A stretch of DNA of 64,000 nt, taken from contig JBBIOU010000004.1 in the NCBI GenBank assembly GCA_037443205.1, positions 68,075-132,074 on the forward strand, written 5' to 3'. A program made the position numbers and the translations under genes. The DNA comes from JBBIOU01 sp037443205. Lineage in GTDB: Bacteria; Bacteroidota; Bacteroidia; Flavobacteriales_D; UBA2798. Below the pieces are notes generated by a model, which saw only the letters and a program-made list of their open reading frames with translations, did no database searches and was not told the DNA's origin. Of the stretch, positions 43,813 to 53,608 are shown piece after piece. Every line of letters starts with the position of its first letter. Within the stretch, counting starts at the first letter, position 1.

Positions 43813-45228
43813 TTAAGGAAGTGGTTTTTGTCCGGATAAGTAATTATAAACAGCTTTTTTGCGGGCATATTTCACCATAAATTCGTACCATTTTAGTTCG
43901 CTTTCTATCAGTTGAGATTCGCGTGCATTAACCATAAATACCGAGCTTTCACCATTGATAAATTTTGTGCGTTCTGCATCATAAAGTCGCAAATAATAAC
44001 TGTAAATATTCCCCATATCTGTAGTTTGTTTTATCAATACATTCAGTTCATTAAAAACAGCTTGCAGTTTGTTGGTTACTTCAATTTTTTTCAGTTCAAA
44101 AAAAAGTGAATTTTCTTGTTGTTTTATTTTGTTCAGGCCAACATCTGCTCTTTGTTTTCTAATAAATAAGGGAAAAGAAAAATCTAATCCGAATTTGTAA
44201 TTGTTTATACTTGGTACAAAAAAAGAACTGTTTAGTGGTTCTGACAGGAAATTGTACGAACCGTAAATTTTAGGTTTTAAAAGGTCTCTTTTATAAATAT
44301 ATTCTGTTTTAAGGACATTTTGTTTCAATTTATAGAGTTTGATCTGTGGATTTTGTTCGTCAATATTACTGATGGTTTTTTGCAATGAATCGAGGTTAAA
44401 CGAAACGATTGTATTTTTTAAAAATGTGGTATCAGGTATTACGTTGGTATTAATAACTAACGGTTGCAGATTATTGTTCCATAAAAAGGATTCTAAATTA
44501 TTGGTTGCGGTAATGTAATCGGCATTCGACTGGCTGAGTTGTATCAATCGGGTTTGGTATTGTATGTATGCTTCGAGTGTATCAATGGCGGCTCTTTCAC
44601 CGTTTTTTTGCATAGCCCTGGTAAATATCAATCTGTTTTCTGATAAGGAGAGAGCTTCTTTATAAATTTCGTTATACATGTATGCGGCAGTCCACTCAGC
44701 GTAAGCAATGTAAGCATCGGCAAACAATCCGATCAACATCATTTCGCGTTCATTTAAATTTATATCGCTGTAAATACCTGCCAGTGCAATAGCAGTTCTG
44801 CGTTTATCGGTAACAATGCCTTGTGCCAGCGGGAATTTAATTCCTGCAAATAATAAACCGTTTCCCGGCAAAATATTTTCATCATTCAGATAAAACCCGC
44901 GTGTATAATCATAACCGGCCTTTAAGTCAATACCCGGCCACAGGGGCATATCTAATTGAATAGATGAAATGGAATAATAATTTTTTTCATCATAATTTTT
45001 TTGGTTGTGCATGGCATTCAGAACGGGGTCGAGTTCGCCTTTTGCTTGCATGCGAATGAATCGGTTTTCTTTATCAATCAAGGCTGCTCGTTTAGCAATG
45101 GGATGATTGTTTTGCACTTGCGTAATAAAATCGCTATAAGAAAGTATAGTGGGTGCTTGTGCATAACCACAAAGTACGCCAAATAGGAAAATGATAAACA
45201 GCAAAAATTTATTTTTCCTCATCGGCAT
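43813..45228 (-). CDS. TolC-family outer-membrane efflux protein
   Basis: Outer-membrane channel of a tripartite exporter, 471 residues. It has a signal peptide (KFLLFIIFLFGVLCGYAQ), then two long helical/coiled blocks with TolC-like features (DKENRFIRMQAKGELDPVLN; LPLWPGIDLKAGYDYTRGF-type strands; SLSENRLIFTRAMQKNGERA; FDFSFPLFIRKQRADVGLNK near 365). ATG at 45228 overlaps the HlyD gene by 20 bases; ATG at 45222 is an alternative. It is the third gene of the ABC-HlyD-TolC operon, so it likely provides the exit duct. Confidence 0.85.
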   Translation of the reverse strand: MPMRKNKFLLFIIFLFGVLCGYAQAPTILSYSDFITQVQNNHPIAKRAALIDKENRFIRMQAKGELDPVLNAMHNQKNYDEKNYYSISSIQLDMPLWPGIDLKAGYDYTRGFYLNDENILPGNGLLFAGIKFPLAQGIVTDKRRTAIALAGIYSDINLNEREMMLIGLFADAYIAYAEWTAAYMYNEIYKEALSLSENRLIFTRAMQKNGERAAIDTLEAYIQYQTRLIQLSQSNADYITATNNLESFLWNNNLQPLVINTNVIPDTTFLKNTIVSFNLDSLQKTISNIDEQNPQIKLYKLKQNVLKTEYIYKRDLLKPKIYGSYNFLSEPLNSSFFVPSINNYKFGLDFSFPLFIRKQRADVGLNKIKQQENSLFFELKKIEVTNKLQAVFNELNVLIKQTTDMGNIYSYYLRLYDAERTKFINGESSVFMVNARESQLIESELKWYEFMVKYARKKAVYNYLSGQKPLP

Positions 45229-46561
45229 TTTCGGCTGATTGATTATCGTAAAATTTTGGTGGGAATCCGTTTAGTTTGCGCCAGAATTCATACCATAAAG
45301 GCACATCTTGTAAAAGAGCAAATCCAACAGCACCACCTCCCGGCCTCAGTTGTTCGGGCCAGGGATGATCTTCTTTATCGGGAGCAACCAGTATGCGGTA
45401 TTTTCCTTGTTTGCTGGTAACATTATCAATTGCAACAATGGTACCGCCATAAGTACCGTACGACAAGCCCGGCCAACCCGAGAATACCAGTGAAGGCCAA
45501 CCGTCAAAAATAAAACGCACTTTTTGTCCTAAACGCAATAAGGGTAAATCAATGGGGTTTACATACCATTCTACGGCCAGTTCATAGTCGGCCGGCATAA
45601 TGCTTACAACGGGTGTACCTTCTTTAATAGTTTCACCGATACCGGTGGTAAGTGCTTTGGTAACATAGCCGTCTTGCGGGGCAGTAATAAAATAAAAACC
45701 TGTACGGTTTTCGTAGTTAGCATACTGATTTTGCAATTTAGCTACGGCTGCTTCAGTATCAAACATACTGGATAAGGCTGAGTATTTATCCGATTCGGCT
45801 TTCATTAATTTATCATTATATTCAGCGCGTACACTGTTTAGTTCAATTACTGCATTGATGTATTCATTACGCGAGGTAAGTAATTTGCTTTCGGCACTAA
45901 CTTTTTTTGCCTGTGCTTCTTGCAATTTTAATTTGCGTTGTTCAAAATCGGTTTGCGATATAATTCCTTTTTGTAAAAGTTCTTCATATCTTTTAAACTG
46001 CTCAAGTGCTATGTTGTAATTTATAACTGAGGCATCATAATCGGCACTGTCTATCTTTATTTTAAGTTCGGCTTGTTTTATTTTGTTTTTTGCCTGCTCC
46101 ATTTTCATACCCATTGCCTGATTAAGGGCATCTATCTGGTTGTTAAGTGCATTAACTTTGTTTTGATAGGAAATGATTGATTGCTCTTTGGATTTTACTT
46201 GTTCCTGTGTTCGCTCTAATAATTTGGGGTCAAAATATTCTTCTTTGATTTCGGATATAAATGCAATGGTGTCGCCCTTTTTAACTTTTTGTCCTTCTTG
46301 CACATACCATTTTTCAATTCTGCCGGGTATGGTGGTATGTATGGTTTGCGGACGATGTTCAGGACGCAGTGTGGTAACAAAACCGCTTGATTCAATATTT
46401 TGTGTCCACGGGCAAAAAAGTATAATGATAAAGATAAAAAGCACCAGGTATAACCATCTGACAAATTTTGATGAAAACTTTAATTGCAATATTTTACCAA
46501 ATGATGGTAATTTACTTTGGTCAAATTTTTTGTTTAGCTTATTTAGAGTTATACTATTCAT
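45209..46561 (-). CDS. HlyD-family periplasmic adaptor
   Basis: Membrane-fusion protein of 450 residues linking an inner-membrane ABC protein to TolC. One transmembrane helix (about 35-52, WLYLVLFIFIIILFCPW), a first lipoyl half (PGRIEKWYVQEGQKVKKGDT), a long coiled coil (about 120-275, rich in Lys/Glu/Gln), and the second lipoyl half with beta-barrel (FYFITAPQDGYVTKALTTGI; VPVVSIMPADYELAVEWYVN). The C-terminus (GGAVGFALLQDVPLWYEFWR) fits the type I secretion/bacteriocin-export subgroup. It overlaps the ABC gene by 8 bases (ATGAATAG) and tolC by 20, so all three form one operon. Confidence 0.9.
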   Translation of the reverse strand: MNSITLNKLNKKFDQSKLPSFGKILQLKFSSKFVRWLYLVLFIFIIILFCPWTQNIESSGFVTTLRPEHRPQTIHTTIPGRIEKWYVQEGQKVKKGDTIAFISEIKEEYFDPKLLERTQEQVKSKEQSIISYQNKVNALNNQIDALNQAMGMKMEQAKNKIKQAELKIKIDSADYDASVINYNIALEQFKRYEELLQKGIISQTDFEQRKLKLQEAQAKKVSAESKLLTSRNEYINAVIELNSVRAEYNDKLMKAESDKYSALSSMFDTEAAVAKLQNQYANYENRTGFYFITAPQDGYVTKALTTGIGETIKEGTPVVSIMPADYELAVEWYVNPIDLPLLRLGQKVRFIFDGWPSLVFSGWPGLSYGTYGGTIVAIDNVTSKQGKYRILVAPDKEDHPWPEQLRPGGGAVGFALLQDVPLWYEFWRKLNGFPPKFYDNQSAENADEEK

Positions 46562-48260
46562 TTATATTGAGTATATTATTAATCACCTGATTTTTTAGGG
46601 CTTCTTGTATATTCGGATAATAAGTTGATTGCTGATCTTCCAGATGCAATAACTTATTGCATTTTTGAGCTATAAATTTCGATTTACAATTATAAACAAC
46701 AATAGACTTATTAAATGCACTATGTATATATTCAATGATATGTTTTCTGTCGGCTGCAGATAAGCAATGAAAATCGTTGTCAATTAGCAATAGCGTGGGT
46801 TGTTTGTATATAATTCTTGCAATTTCTAATTTTAACTGTACTTCTTTTGAAAGGTAATTTCTTTCGGGTGATAAAACTGTGTTAAAGCCGTTTTTAAATT
46901 TGCTGATATATTCGTTGAGTTTAACTATATTGCATATTTCCTGTATTCTTTCTATATCATATTCGGCAGATGATAGTGCAATATTTTCTATGATGGTTCC
47001 TTCTAATATTTTGGATTCGTTGAAAATAAAACCTGTATTTTGACGGATGGAATGATGATTAATTTGTTCAAGGGGTATATCGTTGTAAGTGATTTTACCT
47101 GATGCAGGTATGTAAGCAGCCAGTAAATAAAGTAATGAGGTAGTGCCCGAACCGGTATTACCAAGTAAAATTACTTTATCGCCCGGATGTAATTCAAAAT
47201 TTAAGTTGTTTTGTATGATTTTATGATTGATTTCGATAGATACCTGATTAAATTTGATATTAAAGTTTTGTTGTGCGGGTAAGTTGATTTTGTCTTTTTC
47301 TTTTTCTTTTTCAATAGGAATATCAAATATGTTACCTACTTTTTCTATGGATGTTAGTACATCGTATATGGTATCTAAGGTGTACACTAATTTTTCTACG
47401 GATGATATTACCATAAATACAATAATTTCGCTGGCTATAAATTGCCCTAAGTTGAGCTGATTATTGATAACCATTATGCTGCCTGCAATTAATAATCCTG
47501 ATATGAGGATTACTTTAAGTATGGCCAGGGAAATATAATGTACTCTAAGTATCTTAAAGTGTTTGTTTCTATACAGTAAATATTTTTGCAAAAGTTTGTC
47601 GGTTTTTTCCAGATGTATATCTTTTTCTATGTTTATTTTCAGCATATCGCTGTTGCGGGCAGTTTCTTCCATCCAATGAACCAACTCATATTTGTAGGTA
47701 GATTCCCTGAGGCTGGTATCCAAACCTTTGGGTGCTAAATATTTAAACACAAAATAAATAATAGCAACCACAATTAAACTAAAAACAAAGAAAAACGGAT
47801 GATAAAAACTCAGCAAAATAAGACCTACGAGAATTTGAAGTGAGTTAACCGAAAAATCGAGTAATACTTTAGATATTTCTTTTTGAATGGTTAAAACATC
47901 AAAAAAACGATTTACCAATTCTAATGTTGAACGGTTAAACAAGGCACTTTTTTTAAAGCGGCTAATTCTGTAAACAAATTCGAAGGCAGAGACAATAAAT
48001 ATTTTTTGCTGAACAGATTCAGTAACATGTACCTGCAGTATTAAAAAAATACTGTATAAAATAAGCGCTACCGTAAGAATAATCACCAAAACTACCCATG
48101 AGGTAGATAACTGGCCCATCATAATAAAATTTACGATTGCCTGCATACCCAGCGGTAGGGTTAAACTGATTAATCCTGTAAACAACGCGTACCCATAGAT
48201 GTACCCTATCTCTTTTTTATAAGTTTTTAACAGGGCAAAAAAACGTTGTGCAGGCTTCAT
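46554..48260 (-). CDS. ABC exporter subunit with degenerate nucleotide-binding domain
   Basis: Inner-membrane protein of 568 residues with an ABC-exporter membrane domain (six helices, about 15-300) and an ABC ATPase-like domain (about 330-545). The ATPase motifs have decayed in the same protein: Walker A reads GNTGSGTTS (Thr at residue 373 where Lys is essential), the Q-loop position reads TGFIFNESK, the signature LSGGQ is replaced by YLSKEVQLK, Walker B ends LLLIDND (Asp-Asn instead of Asp-Glu) and the H-loop His is gone (VVYNCKSKF). The reading frame is clean, so this is divergence, not a sequencing break. No C39 peptidase domain is present. It precedes HlyD and TolC genes. It may be a non-hydrolysing scaffold or need a second ATPase. 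Confidence 0.88.
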   Translation of the reverse strand: MKPAQRFFALLKTYKKEIGYIYGYALFTGLISLTLPLGMQAIVNFIMMGQLSTSWVVLVIILTVALILYSIFLILQVHVTESVQQKIFIVSAFEFVYRISRFKKSALFNRSTLELVNRFFDVLTIQKEISKVLLDFSVNSLQILVGLILLSFYHPFFFVFSLIVVAIIYFVFKYLAPKGLDTSLRESTYKYELVHWMEETARNSDMLKINIEKDIHLEKTDKLLQKYLLYRNKHFKILRVHYISLAILKVILISGLLIAGSIMVINNQLNLGQFIASEIIVFMVISSVEKLVYTLDTIYDVLTSIEKVGNIFDIPIEKEKEKDKINLPAQQNFNIKFNQVSIEINHKIIQNNLNFELHPGDKVILLGNTGSGTTSLLYLLAAYIPASGKITYNDIPLEQINHHSIRQNTGFIFNESKILEGTIIENIALSSAEYDIERIQEICNIVKLNEYISKFKNGFNTVLSPERNYLSKEVQLKLEIARIIYKQPTLLLIDNDFHCLSAADRKHIIEYIHSAFNKSIVVYNCKSKFIAQKCNKLLHLEDQQSTYYPNIQEALKNQVINNILNINE

Positions 48261-48457
48261 TTTATCTTAGATTTGAACAAATATATATCAAAAGCTGATA
48301 GTAAAACTATTATGATATGTGTTAATTTTTGTTAGAAATTCAGCTTTAAATTAAATATACTAAATTTACTATTAAAAAGCCTACAAAAATAAAGTTATAT
48401 ATTATTTGGTTTATAAGATATCATACATAAAAATGTTGGTATAAACATTTATACAAA

Positions 48458-49471
48458 TTATGCATGTTTTAAAGCATAATTAGGTATTAACTGATGAGCA
48501 TTTAAATATTCGGCAATCTGAACGGCATTGGTAGCGGCTCCTTTTCTCAGATTATCAGAAACTATCCACAGATTTAATGTTTTTGGTTGGGTTTCATCTC
48601 TGCGTATTCTGCCTACAAAAACTTCGTCTTTTTCGTGTGCATTTAAGGGCATCGGATATACGGCCTTGCTTACATCATCTTGTACAATTACTCCGGGAGT
48701 TTGTTGCAATTGATGATAAATATCGTTCAGCTCAAATTCATTTTCAAATTCCACATTTACACTTTCACTATGTCCTCCTATTACAGGTATTCTAACGGCT
48801 GTGGCAGTTACTTTAATATTTTCATCTCCCAAAATTTTTTTAGTTTCGTTTACCATTTTCATTTCTTCTTTGGTATATCCGTTGTCTAAAAAAATATCTA
48901 TCTGGGGTATTACATTCAAATCAATCTTATGCGCATAAGCCATTTCGCCATTTATGCCTTTTCTTTCGTTCATTAATTGGTCAACGGCTTTTTTGCCTGT
49001 GCCGGTAACCGATTGATAAGTTGATACAACGATGCGTTTTATCTTATATTTTTTATGTAAAGGGTTTAGCGCAACCACCATTTGTATGGTAGAACAATTT
49101 GGATTAGCAATTATTTTGTCATTTTTAGTGAGCAGGTGTGCGTTTATTTCGGGAACTATCAGTTTTTTATCGGGATGCATGCGCCAGGCTGAAGAATTAT
49201 CAATTACCGTTGTACCGGCCTCAGCAAATCCGGGCGCCCATTCCAAGGAGGTATTACCACCGGCCGAAAATAACGCCAGCGCAGGCTTTGCATCAATAGC
49301 TGCTTGCATACCTACTACCGGATATTTTTTACCTTTAAAAATTACTTCTTTTCCAACCGATTTTTCTGAGGCTACCGGAATAAACTCTGTTACCGGAAAA
49401 TTTCTTTCTTCTAATACCTGCATCATTTTTGAGCCTACCAGGCCGGTAGCTCCCACAACAGCTAATTTCAT
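48458..49471 (-). CDS. asd: Aspartate-semialdehyde dehydrogenase
   Basis: Second enzyme of the aspartate pathway (lysine, threonine, methionine, diaminopimelate). N-terminal NADP fold MKLAVVGATGLVGSKMMQVL, phosphate-binding SAGGNTSLEWAPGFAEAG, the catalytic Cys in IIANPNCSTIQMVVALNPL (about residue 128), VVSTYQSVTGTGKKAVDQLM and the His of VRIPVIGGHSESVNVEF. At 337 residues it is normal. It is monocistronic, with AT-rich spacers of about 200 bases to the ABC gene and 70 to the divergent surface-protein gene. Confidence 0.96.
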   Translation of the reverse strand: MKLAVVGATGLVGSKMMQVLEERNFPVTEFIPVASEKSVGKEVIFKGKKYPVVGMQAAIDAKPALALFSAGGNTSLEWAPGFAEAGTTVIDNSSAWRMHPDKKLIVPEINAHLLTKNDKIIANPNCSTIQMVVALNPLHKKYKIKRIVVSTYQSVTGTGKKAVDQLMNERKGINGEMAYAHKIDLNVIPQIDIFLDNGYTKEEMKMVNETKKILGDENIKVTATAVRIPVIGGHSESVNVEFENEFELNDIYHQLQQTPGVIVQDDVSKAVYPMPLNAHEKDEVFVGRIRRDETQPKTLNLWIVSDNLRKGAATNAVQIAEYLNAHQLIPNYALKHA

Positions 49472-49544
49472 TTTAAAGTATTGTTAAGTGGTTAAAAAGT
49501 GCTGCAAATGTATTATATTTAGCACTTGATATTAATTCGTTACC

Positions 49545-52500
49545 ATGAATATTTCGTTAAAATTTATACTTGTCTGTACTTATCTCTGTTTGCGTATATT
49601 ATCAACGGCACAAATAACCGATAATTTTTCAGATGGTGATTTTAATAATAACCCCACCTGGACAGGAGACGATACAGTATTTACAATCGCATCAGTAAGC
49701 GGCAATAATATGCTACGCTCTAACAAACAAATTGCTTCTACCAGTTTTTATCTTTCTACATCCAGCACATTTATAAGCGATTGTCAATGGGAGTTTTATG
49801 TAAATCTGCAATTTAATACTTCTTCTGCCAACTATGTAGATATATATTTAACAAGCGACAATGCCAATTTGCTGACTACCTCATTTAACGGTTATTTTGT
49901 TCGTATAGGTAATACGCAAGATGAAATTTCGTTATACAGGCGCAATGGAACCGTAAACACAAAAATTATTGATGGAGCAGATGGAGTTACTAATCTTTCT
50001 AACAATATACTTAAAATTAAAGTTATTCGAAATGCTGCCAACGATTGGAGTTTAGAACGCGATATTACCGGAACCGGCAGCAATTATTTTTTAGAAGGAA
50101 CGGTAAATGATGCAAATATTTTATCCGGTGGGTATTTTGGTTTTTTAATTACCCAATCTACTTCTAGTTTTTTTCAGAAACATTTTTTTGATGATTTTTA
50201 TATAGGTCCAATCATATACGACCTTACACCTCCGGTAATTGTTTCCCTTAATCCTGTCAGCACAACTCAATTAGATGTGCTGTTTGATGAAAATGTTGAT
50301 TTAACCACTTCTCAAAATGTTGCTAATTACAGTGTTAATAACGGTATAGGAAATCCGCTTACGGCCGTGCGCGATGCAATTAATTTTAAATTGGTACACC
50401 TTACCTTTTCTAATGCATTTGTAAATGCACAAAACTATACCCTTACAATAAATAATGTGCAGGATTTATCGGCTAATGCCGTAAATAATGCACAGGCAAA
50501 TTTTACATTTTACTTAATTTCCGCTCCTTCCTGGCGCGATGTAATAATCAATGAAATCATGGCCGACCCATCGCCTGTTGTAGCTTTGCCCGACAAAGAA
50601 TTTATTGAACTTTATAATCCAAGCAATCTGAATTTTAATTTATTAAACTGGACATTTAGTGATGGTACAAGCACCGGCACTATTAATACTAATTTTATTT
50701 TGCAAGCAGGTCAATATGTTATTTTGTGTGCCAGTGCGGATGTATCTCAGTTTACCGCATTTGGTAATGTAATTGGTTTAAGTACCTGGCCTTCCTTAAA
50801 TAATAGTTCCGATAATCTAAGTTTAAGAGATGATGCAAACAATCAGATTGATGTAGTTAACTACTCGGACACCTGGTACCGGGATAATGCCAAGAAAAAC
50901 GGTGGCTGGACATTGGAATTAATTAACCCCTTAAACCCATGCAGCGGAGCAAATAACTGGATAGCCTCGAACGCAACAGCCGGTGGAACCCCGGGTACAC
51001 AAAACTCAGTATACGATACTACACCCGATACCCAGGCGCCTCTGTTAAATAGTGTAAGCGTAGTAAGTACAAATCAATTACAATTACTTTTTAATGAACC
51101 AATGGATAGCTTGAGTTTAGTAAATGCTGTATATACACTTTCGGGAGGATTAAGCGTAAATGTAATACAACCTGTAGGTCCTGATTTTACTCTGGTTAAT
51201 TTGTTTATAGGACCGCCTATTAATCCACAAAATGCTTATACAATTACTGTTTCGGGTGCTCAGGATTGCATCGGAAATACGATGACGCAAACAACACTGC
51301 CTTTTGCCATAGGTGTACCCGCACAAAAATTTGAAGTTGTTATTAACGAAATTATGGCAAACTCATCAGGAGTAACAAACCTGCCCGATTATGAATATGT
51401 TGAACTTTATAACAACACAAATAAAGTTCTCAATTTAAACGGATATAAATGGTCGGATGCATCTAGCACAACTACCATAAATAATGCCGTGATATACCCC
51501 TATTCGTATTTAATTCTTTGCCCGGCATCTGCATTGCAGCAATTTACCTCATTTGGCAATGTAATAGGGCTTAGCAGTTGGCCATCTTTAAATAATTCTT
51601 CCGATACAATTACCCTGCGAAAAGCCAATGGGGAAATGATACACCAAATGGCTTATGCTGACTCCTGGTATGCCGATGAGGTAAAAAAAGCAGGCGGTTG
51701 GTCCTTAGAAATGATTGACCCTAACAACCCCTGCGGAGAAGCGAATAACTGGAGAGCATGTGTTGACCAGAACCAAGGTACGCCCGGTATTCAAAATTCA
51801 ATTTTTTCGAGTAATCCTGACCTTATTCCACCACAAATAATAAATGTTATCCCGCAAAATGCAAATACCGTTTGGGTAATTTTTAATGAAAGTATAGATA
51901 GCCTGAGTATTTTTACTGCAACGTTTTCTATCAACAATAATATTAATATTTCATCGCTGACATTTATTAATTATAAAACTGTTCAGCTCAATTTATCTAA
52001 CAACCTCCAGTACAATACTATTTATACACTAAGTGTAAACGGAACCAACGATTGTGTGGGTAATACAACCAATATGCAAACATATAATTTTGCTCTTCCG
52101 GAACAAGGTTTACCAGGAGATTTAATCATTAATGAAGTTTTGTTTAACCCCCGGACGGGTGGTTATGATTTCGTAGAAATATACAATAATTCAACCCGGA
52201 TTATTTCTTTACAAAACTGGAAACTGGCCAACTATAGCAATGGCACAATAGCCAACAAAAAAAATATTACTACAGAGGGATTTATTCTCTATCCGAAAGA
52301 GTATTTAGTGCTTACCCAAAATAAAAACAATATAATTGCCGAATATCCGCTGAGCGCTCAAGACCGATTTTTAGAATTGAGCAGCTTACCATCCTACAAC
52401 AACACAAGTGGCCGGGTAATCTTGTTAAATAATCTTGACCAGGTAAGCGATGATTTTGAATACGATGAGAAAATGCACTTTGCACTTTTGCAAAATGTAA

Positions 52501-52952
52501 AAGGTGTTTCGCTGGAAAGAATAGATTTTAACCGTCCTACAACAGACAGAACCAATTGGCATTCGGCAGCAGAAGCAGTAGGTTTTGCTACTCCGGGTTA
52601 TCAAAATTCACAATATTATCAGGCTTCTGTAGAAAGTAATGTAAACACTGACCCGCCTATTTTTTCGCCCGATAATGACGGCTATCAGGATGTGGTAAAC
52701 ATTACCTATAACTTTGCAGAACCCGGATATGTTGCAAACATTACTATTTATGATGCTTCAGGAAGATTGGTAAAACAGCTTGCCCGAAATTTATTGTTGG
52801 GTAGCCGAGGAGTGATAAGTTGGGATGGTATTAACGATAAAAACGAGAAAGTGGCCGTAGGTGCGTATTTGATATTTTTTGAGGTATTTAATTTGCAAGG
52901 CGATGTGCAACGTTTCAAAAAAACCGTTGTAGTTGCTTCGCGATTGGATTAA
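49545..52952 (+). CDS. Large secreted lamin-tail-domain protein with FlgD-like C-terminal domain
   Basis: Exported 1135-residue surface protein. After the signal peptide (about residues 1-23) comes a lectin/LamG-like N-terminal part (about 25-220), then three alternating units: an Ig-like adhesive domain (PPVIVSLNPVSTTQLDVLFD near 230; PLLNSVSVVSTNQLQLLFNE near 500; PQIINVIPQNANTVWVIFNE near 765) followed by a lamin tail domain (VIINEIMADPSPVVALPDKE near 330; VINEIMANSSGVTNLPDYEY near 600; LIINEVLFNPRTGGYDFVEI near 865). The end (about 1040-1135) is a FlgD-like domain, FSPDNDGYQDVVNITY ... ISWDGINDKNEKVAVGAYLI, used by T9SS cargo in place of the usual sorting domain; that last role is inference. 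The first two lamin tails share long identical stretches (PSLNNSSD). Confidence 0.82.
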   Translation: MNISLKFILVCTYLCLRILSTAQITDNFSDGDFNNNPTWTGDDTVFTIASVSGNNMLRSNKQIASTSFYLSTSSTFISDCQWEFYVNLQFNTSSANYVDIYLTSDNANLLTTSFNGYFVRIGNTQDEISLYRRNGTVNTKIIDGADGVTNLSNNILKIKVIRNAANDWSLERDITGTGSNYFLEGTVNDANILSGGYFGFLITQSTSSFFQKHFFDDFYIGPIIYDLTPPVIVSLNPVSTTQLDVLFDENVDLTTSQNVANYSVNNGIGNPLTAVRDAINFKLVHLTFSNAFVNAQNYTLTINNVQDLSANAVNNAQANFTFYLISAPSWRDVIINEIMADPSPVVALPDKEFIELYNPSNLNFNLLNWTFSDGTSTGTINTNFILQAGQYVILCASADVSQFTAFGNVIGLSTWPSLNNSSDNLSLRDDANNQIDVVNYSDTWYRDNAKKNGGWTLELINPLNPCSGANNWIASNATAGGTPGTQNSVYDTTPDTQAPLLNSVSVVSTNQLQLLFNEPMDSLSLVNAVYTLSGGLSVNVIQPVGPDFTLVNLFIGPPINPQNAYTITVSGAQDCIGNTMTQTTLPFAIGVPAQKFEVVINEIMANSSGVTNLPDYEYVELYNNTNKVLNLNGYKWSDASSTTTINNAVIYPYSYLILCPASALQQFTSFGNVIGLSSWPSLNNSSDTITLRKANGEMIHQMAYADSWYADEVKKAGGWSLEMIDPNNPCGEANNWRACVDQNQGTPGIQNSIFSSNPDLIPPQIINVIPQNANTVWVIFNESIDSLSIFTATFSINNNINISSLTFINYKTVQLNLSNNLQYNTIYTLSVNGTNDCVGNTTNMQTYNFALPEQGLPGDLIINEVLFNPRTGGYDFVEIYNNSTRIISLQNWKLANYSNGTIANKKNITTEGFILYPKEYLVLTQNKNNIIAEYPLSAQDRFLELSSLPSYNNTSGRVILLNNLDQVSDDFEYDEKMHFALLQNVKGVSLERIDFNRPTTDRTNWHSAAEAVGFATPGYQNSQYYQASVESNVNTDPPIFSPDNDGYQDVVNITYNFAEPGYVANITIYDASGRLVKQLARNLLLGSRGVISWDGINDKNEKVAVGAYLIFFEVFNLQGDVQRFKKTVVVASRLD

Positions 52953-52967
52953 ATACAAATTAGTTGA

Positions 52968-53564
52968 ATGAATTTTTTACGCAAATCATATCGTAATACA
53001 GAACAATCTGACGACATTCAATCTTCTATAAGTGATTACCCGGATAATCAATCAAATAATTTTGAACGCGCCTTGCACTCGTTTCTATTATTCTGCATTA
53101 TCTTATCAGGAGCTGTTTTTACGGATGTTTTTTTATTACCGGTTAATAAAACGGAAACAAAAGTAAATGATGTGTATTTTTTCTTACAAAACAGCAGTAA
53201 AATACATATAGTTCCTGACTTAAAGTTTACCGGATTAAATAACGATGAATTGATTTGCCGCATCGAAACAGACAAAAAAATTTTTTCCATCCACCCGGAT
53301 TATTACACTTGTTTTGCAACATTTCAAACAATTACTATACAAACCAGCTATCTGATGAAATTTTTACTGAGTGTGAACACACCCAATTGTAATAATGTTA
53401 CGCCTTATCTGTATATAAAAAGTTGGTTTATTTTAATGCCTCTTGCTTTGTTTATTTTCGGAATGTTGGGTTTGTATAATAAAACCAGTAACGCACTCAT
53501 TACGTTTACCGTACTCAACATTATATTAATGGCAGCATTTTTATTTTTAATGATTTTGTACTAA
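52968..53564 (+). CDS. Small membrane protein of unknown function
   Basis: Unrecognised 198-residue protein. It has three predicted transmembrane helices: about 40-58 (LHSFLLFCIILSGAVFTDVF), about 148-167 (WFILMPLALFIFGMLGLY) and about 175-197 (LITFTVLNIILMAAFLFLMI). Between the first two is a ~90-residue loop, probably extracytoplasmic, with two Cys and two Asn-rich stretches. It follows the lamin-tail protein by 15 bases in the same direction, so it may be part of its operon. No motif allows a function. Confidence 0.6.
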   Translation: MNFLRKSYRNTEQSDDIQSSISDYPDNQSNNFERALHSFLLFCIILSGAVFTDVFLLPVNKTETKVNDVYFFLQNSSKIHIVPDLKFTGLNNDELICRIETDKKIFSIHPDYYTCFATFQTITIQTSYLMKFLLSVNTPNCNNVTPYLYIKSWFILMPLALFIFGMLGLYNKTSNALITFTVLNIILMAAFLFLMILY

Positions 53565-53608
53565 TATTCTACAGGTGAATTAAAAAATAGAAAAAGCAGC
53601 CGGTGTAC

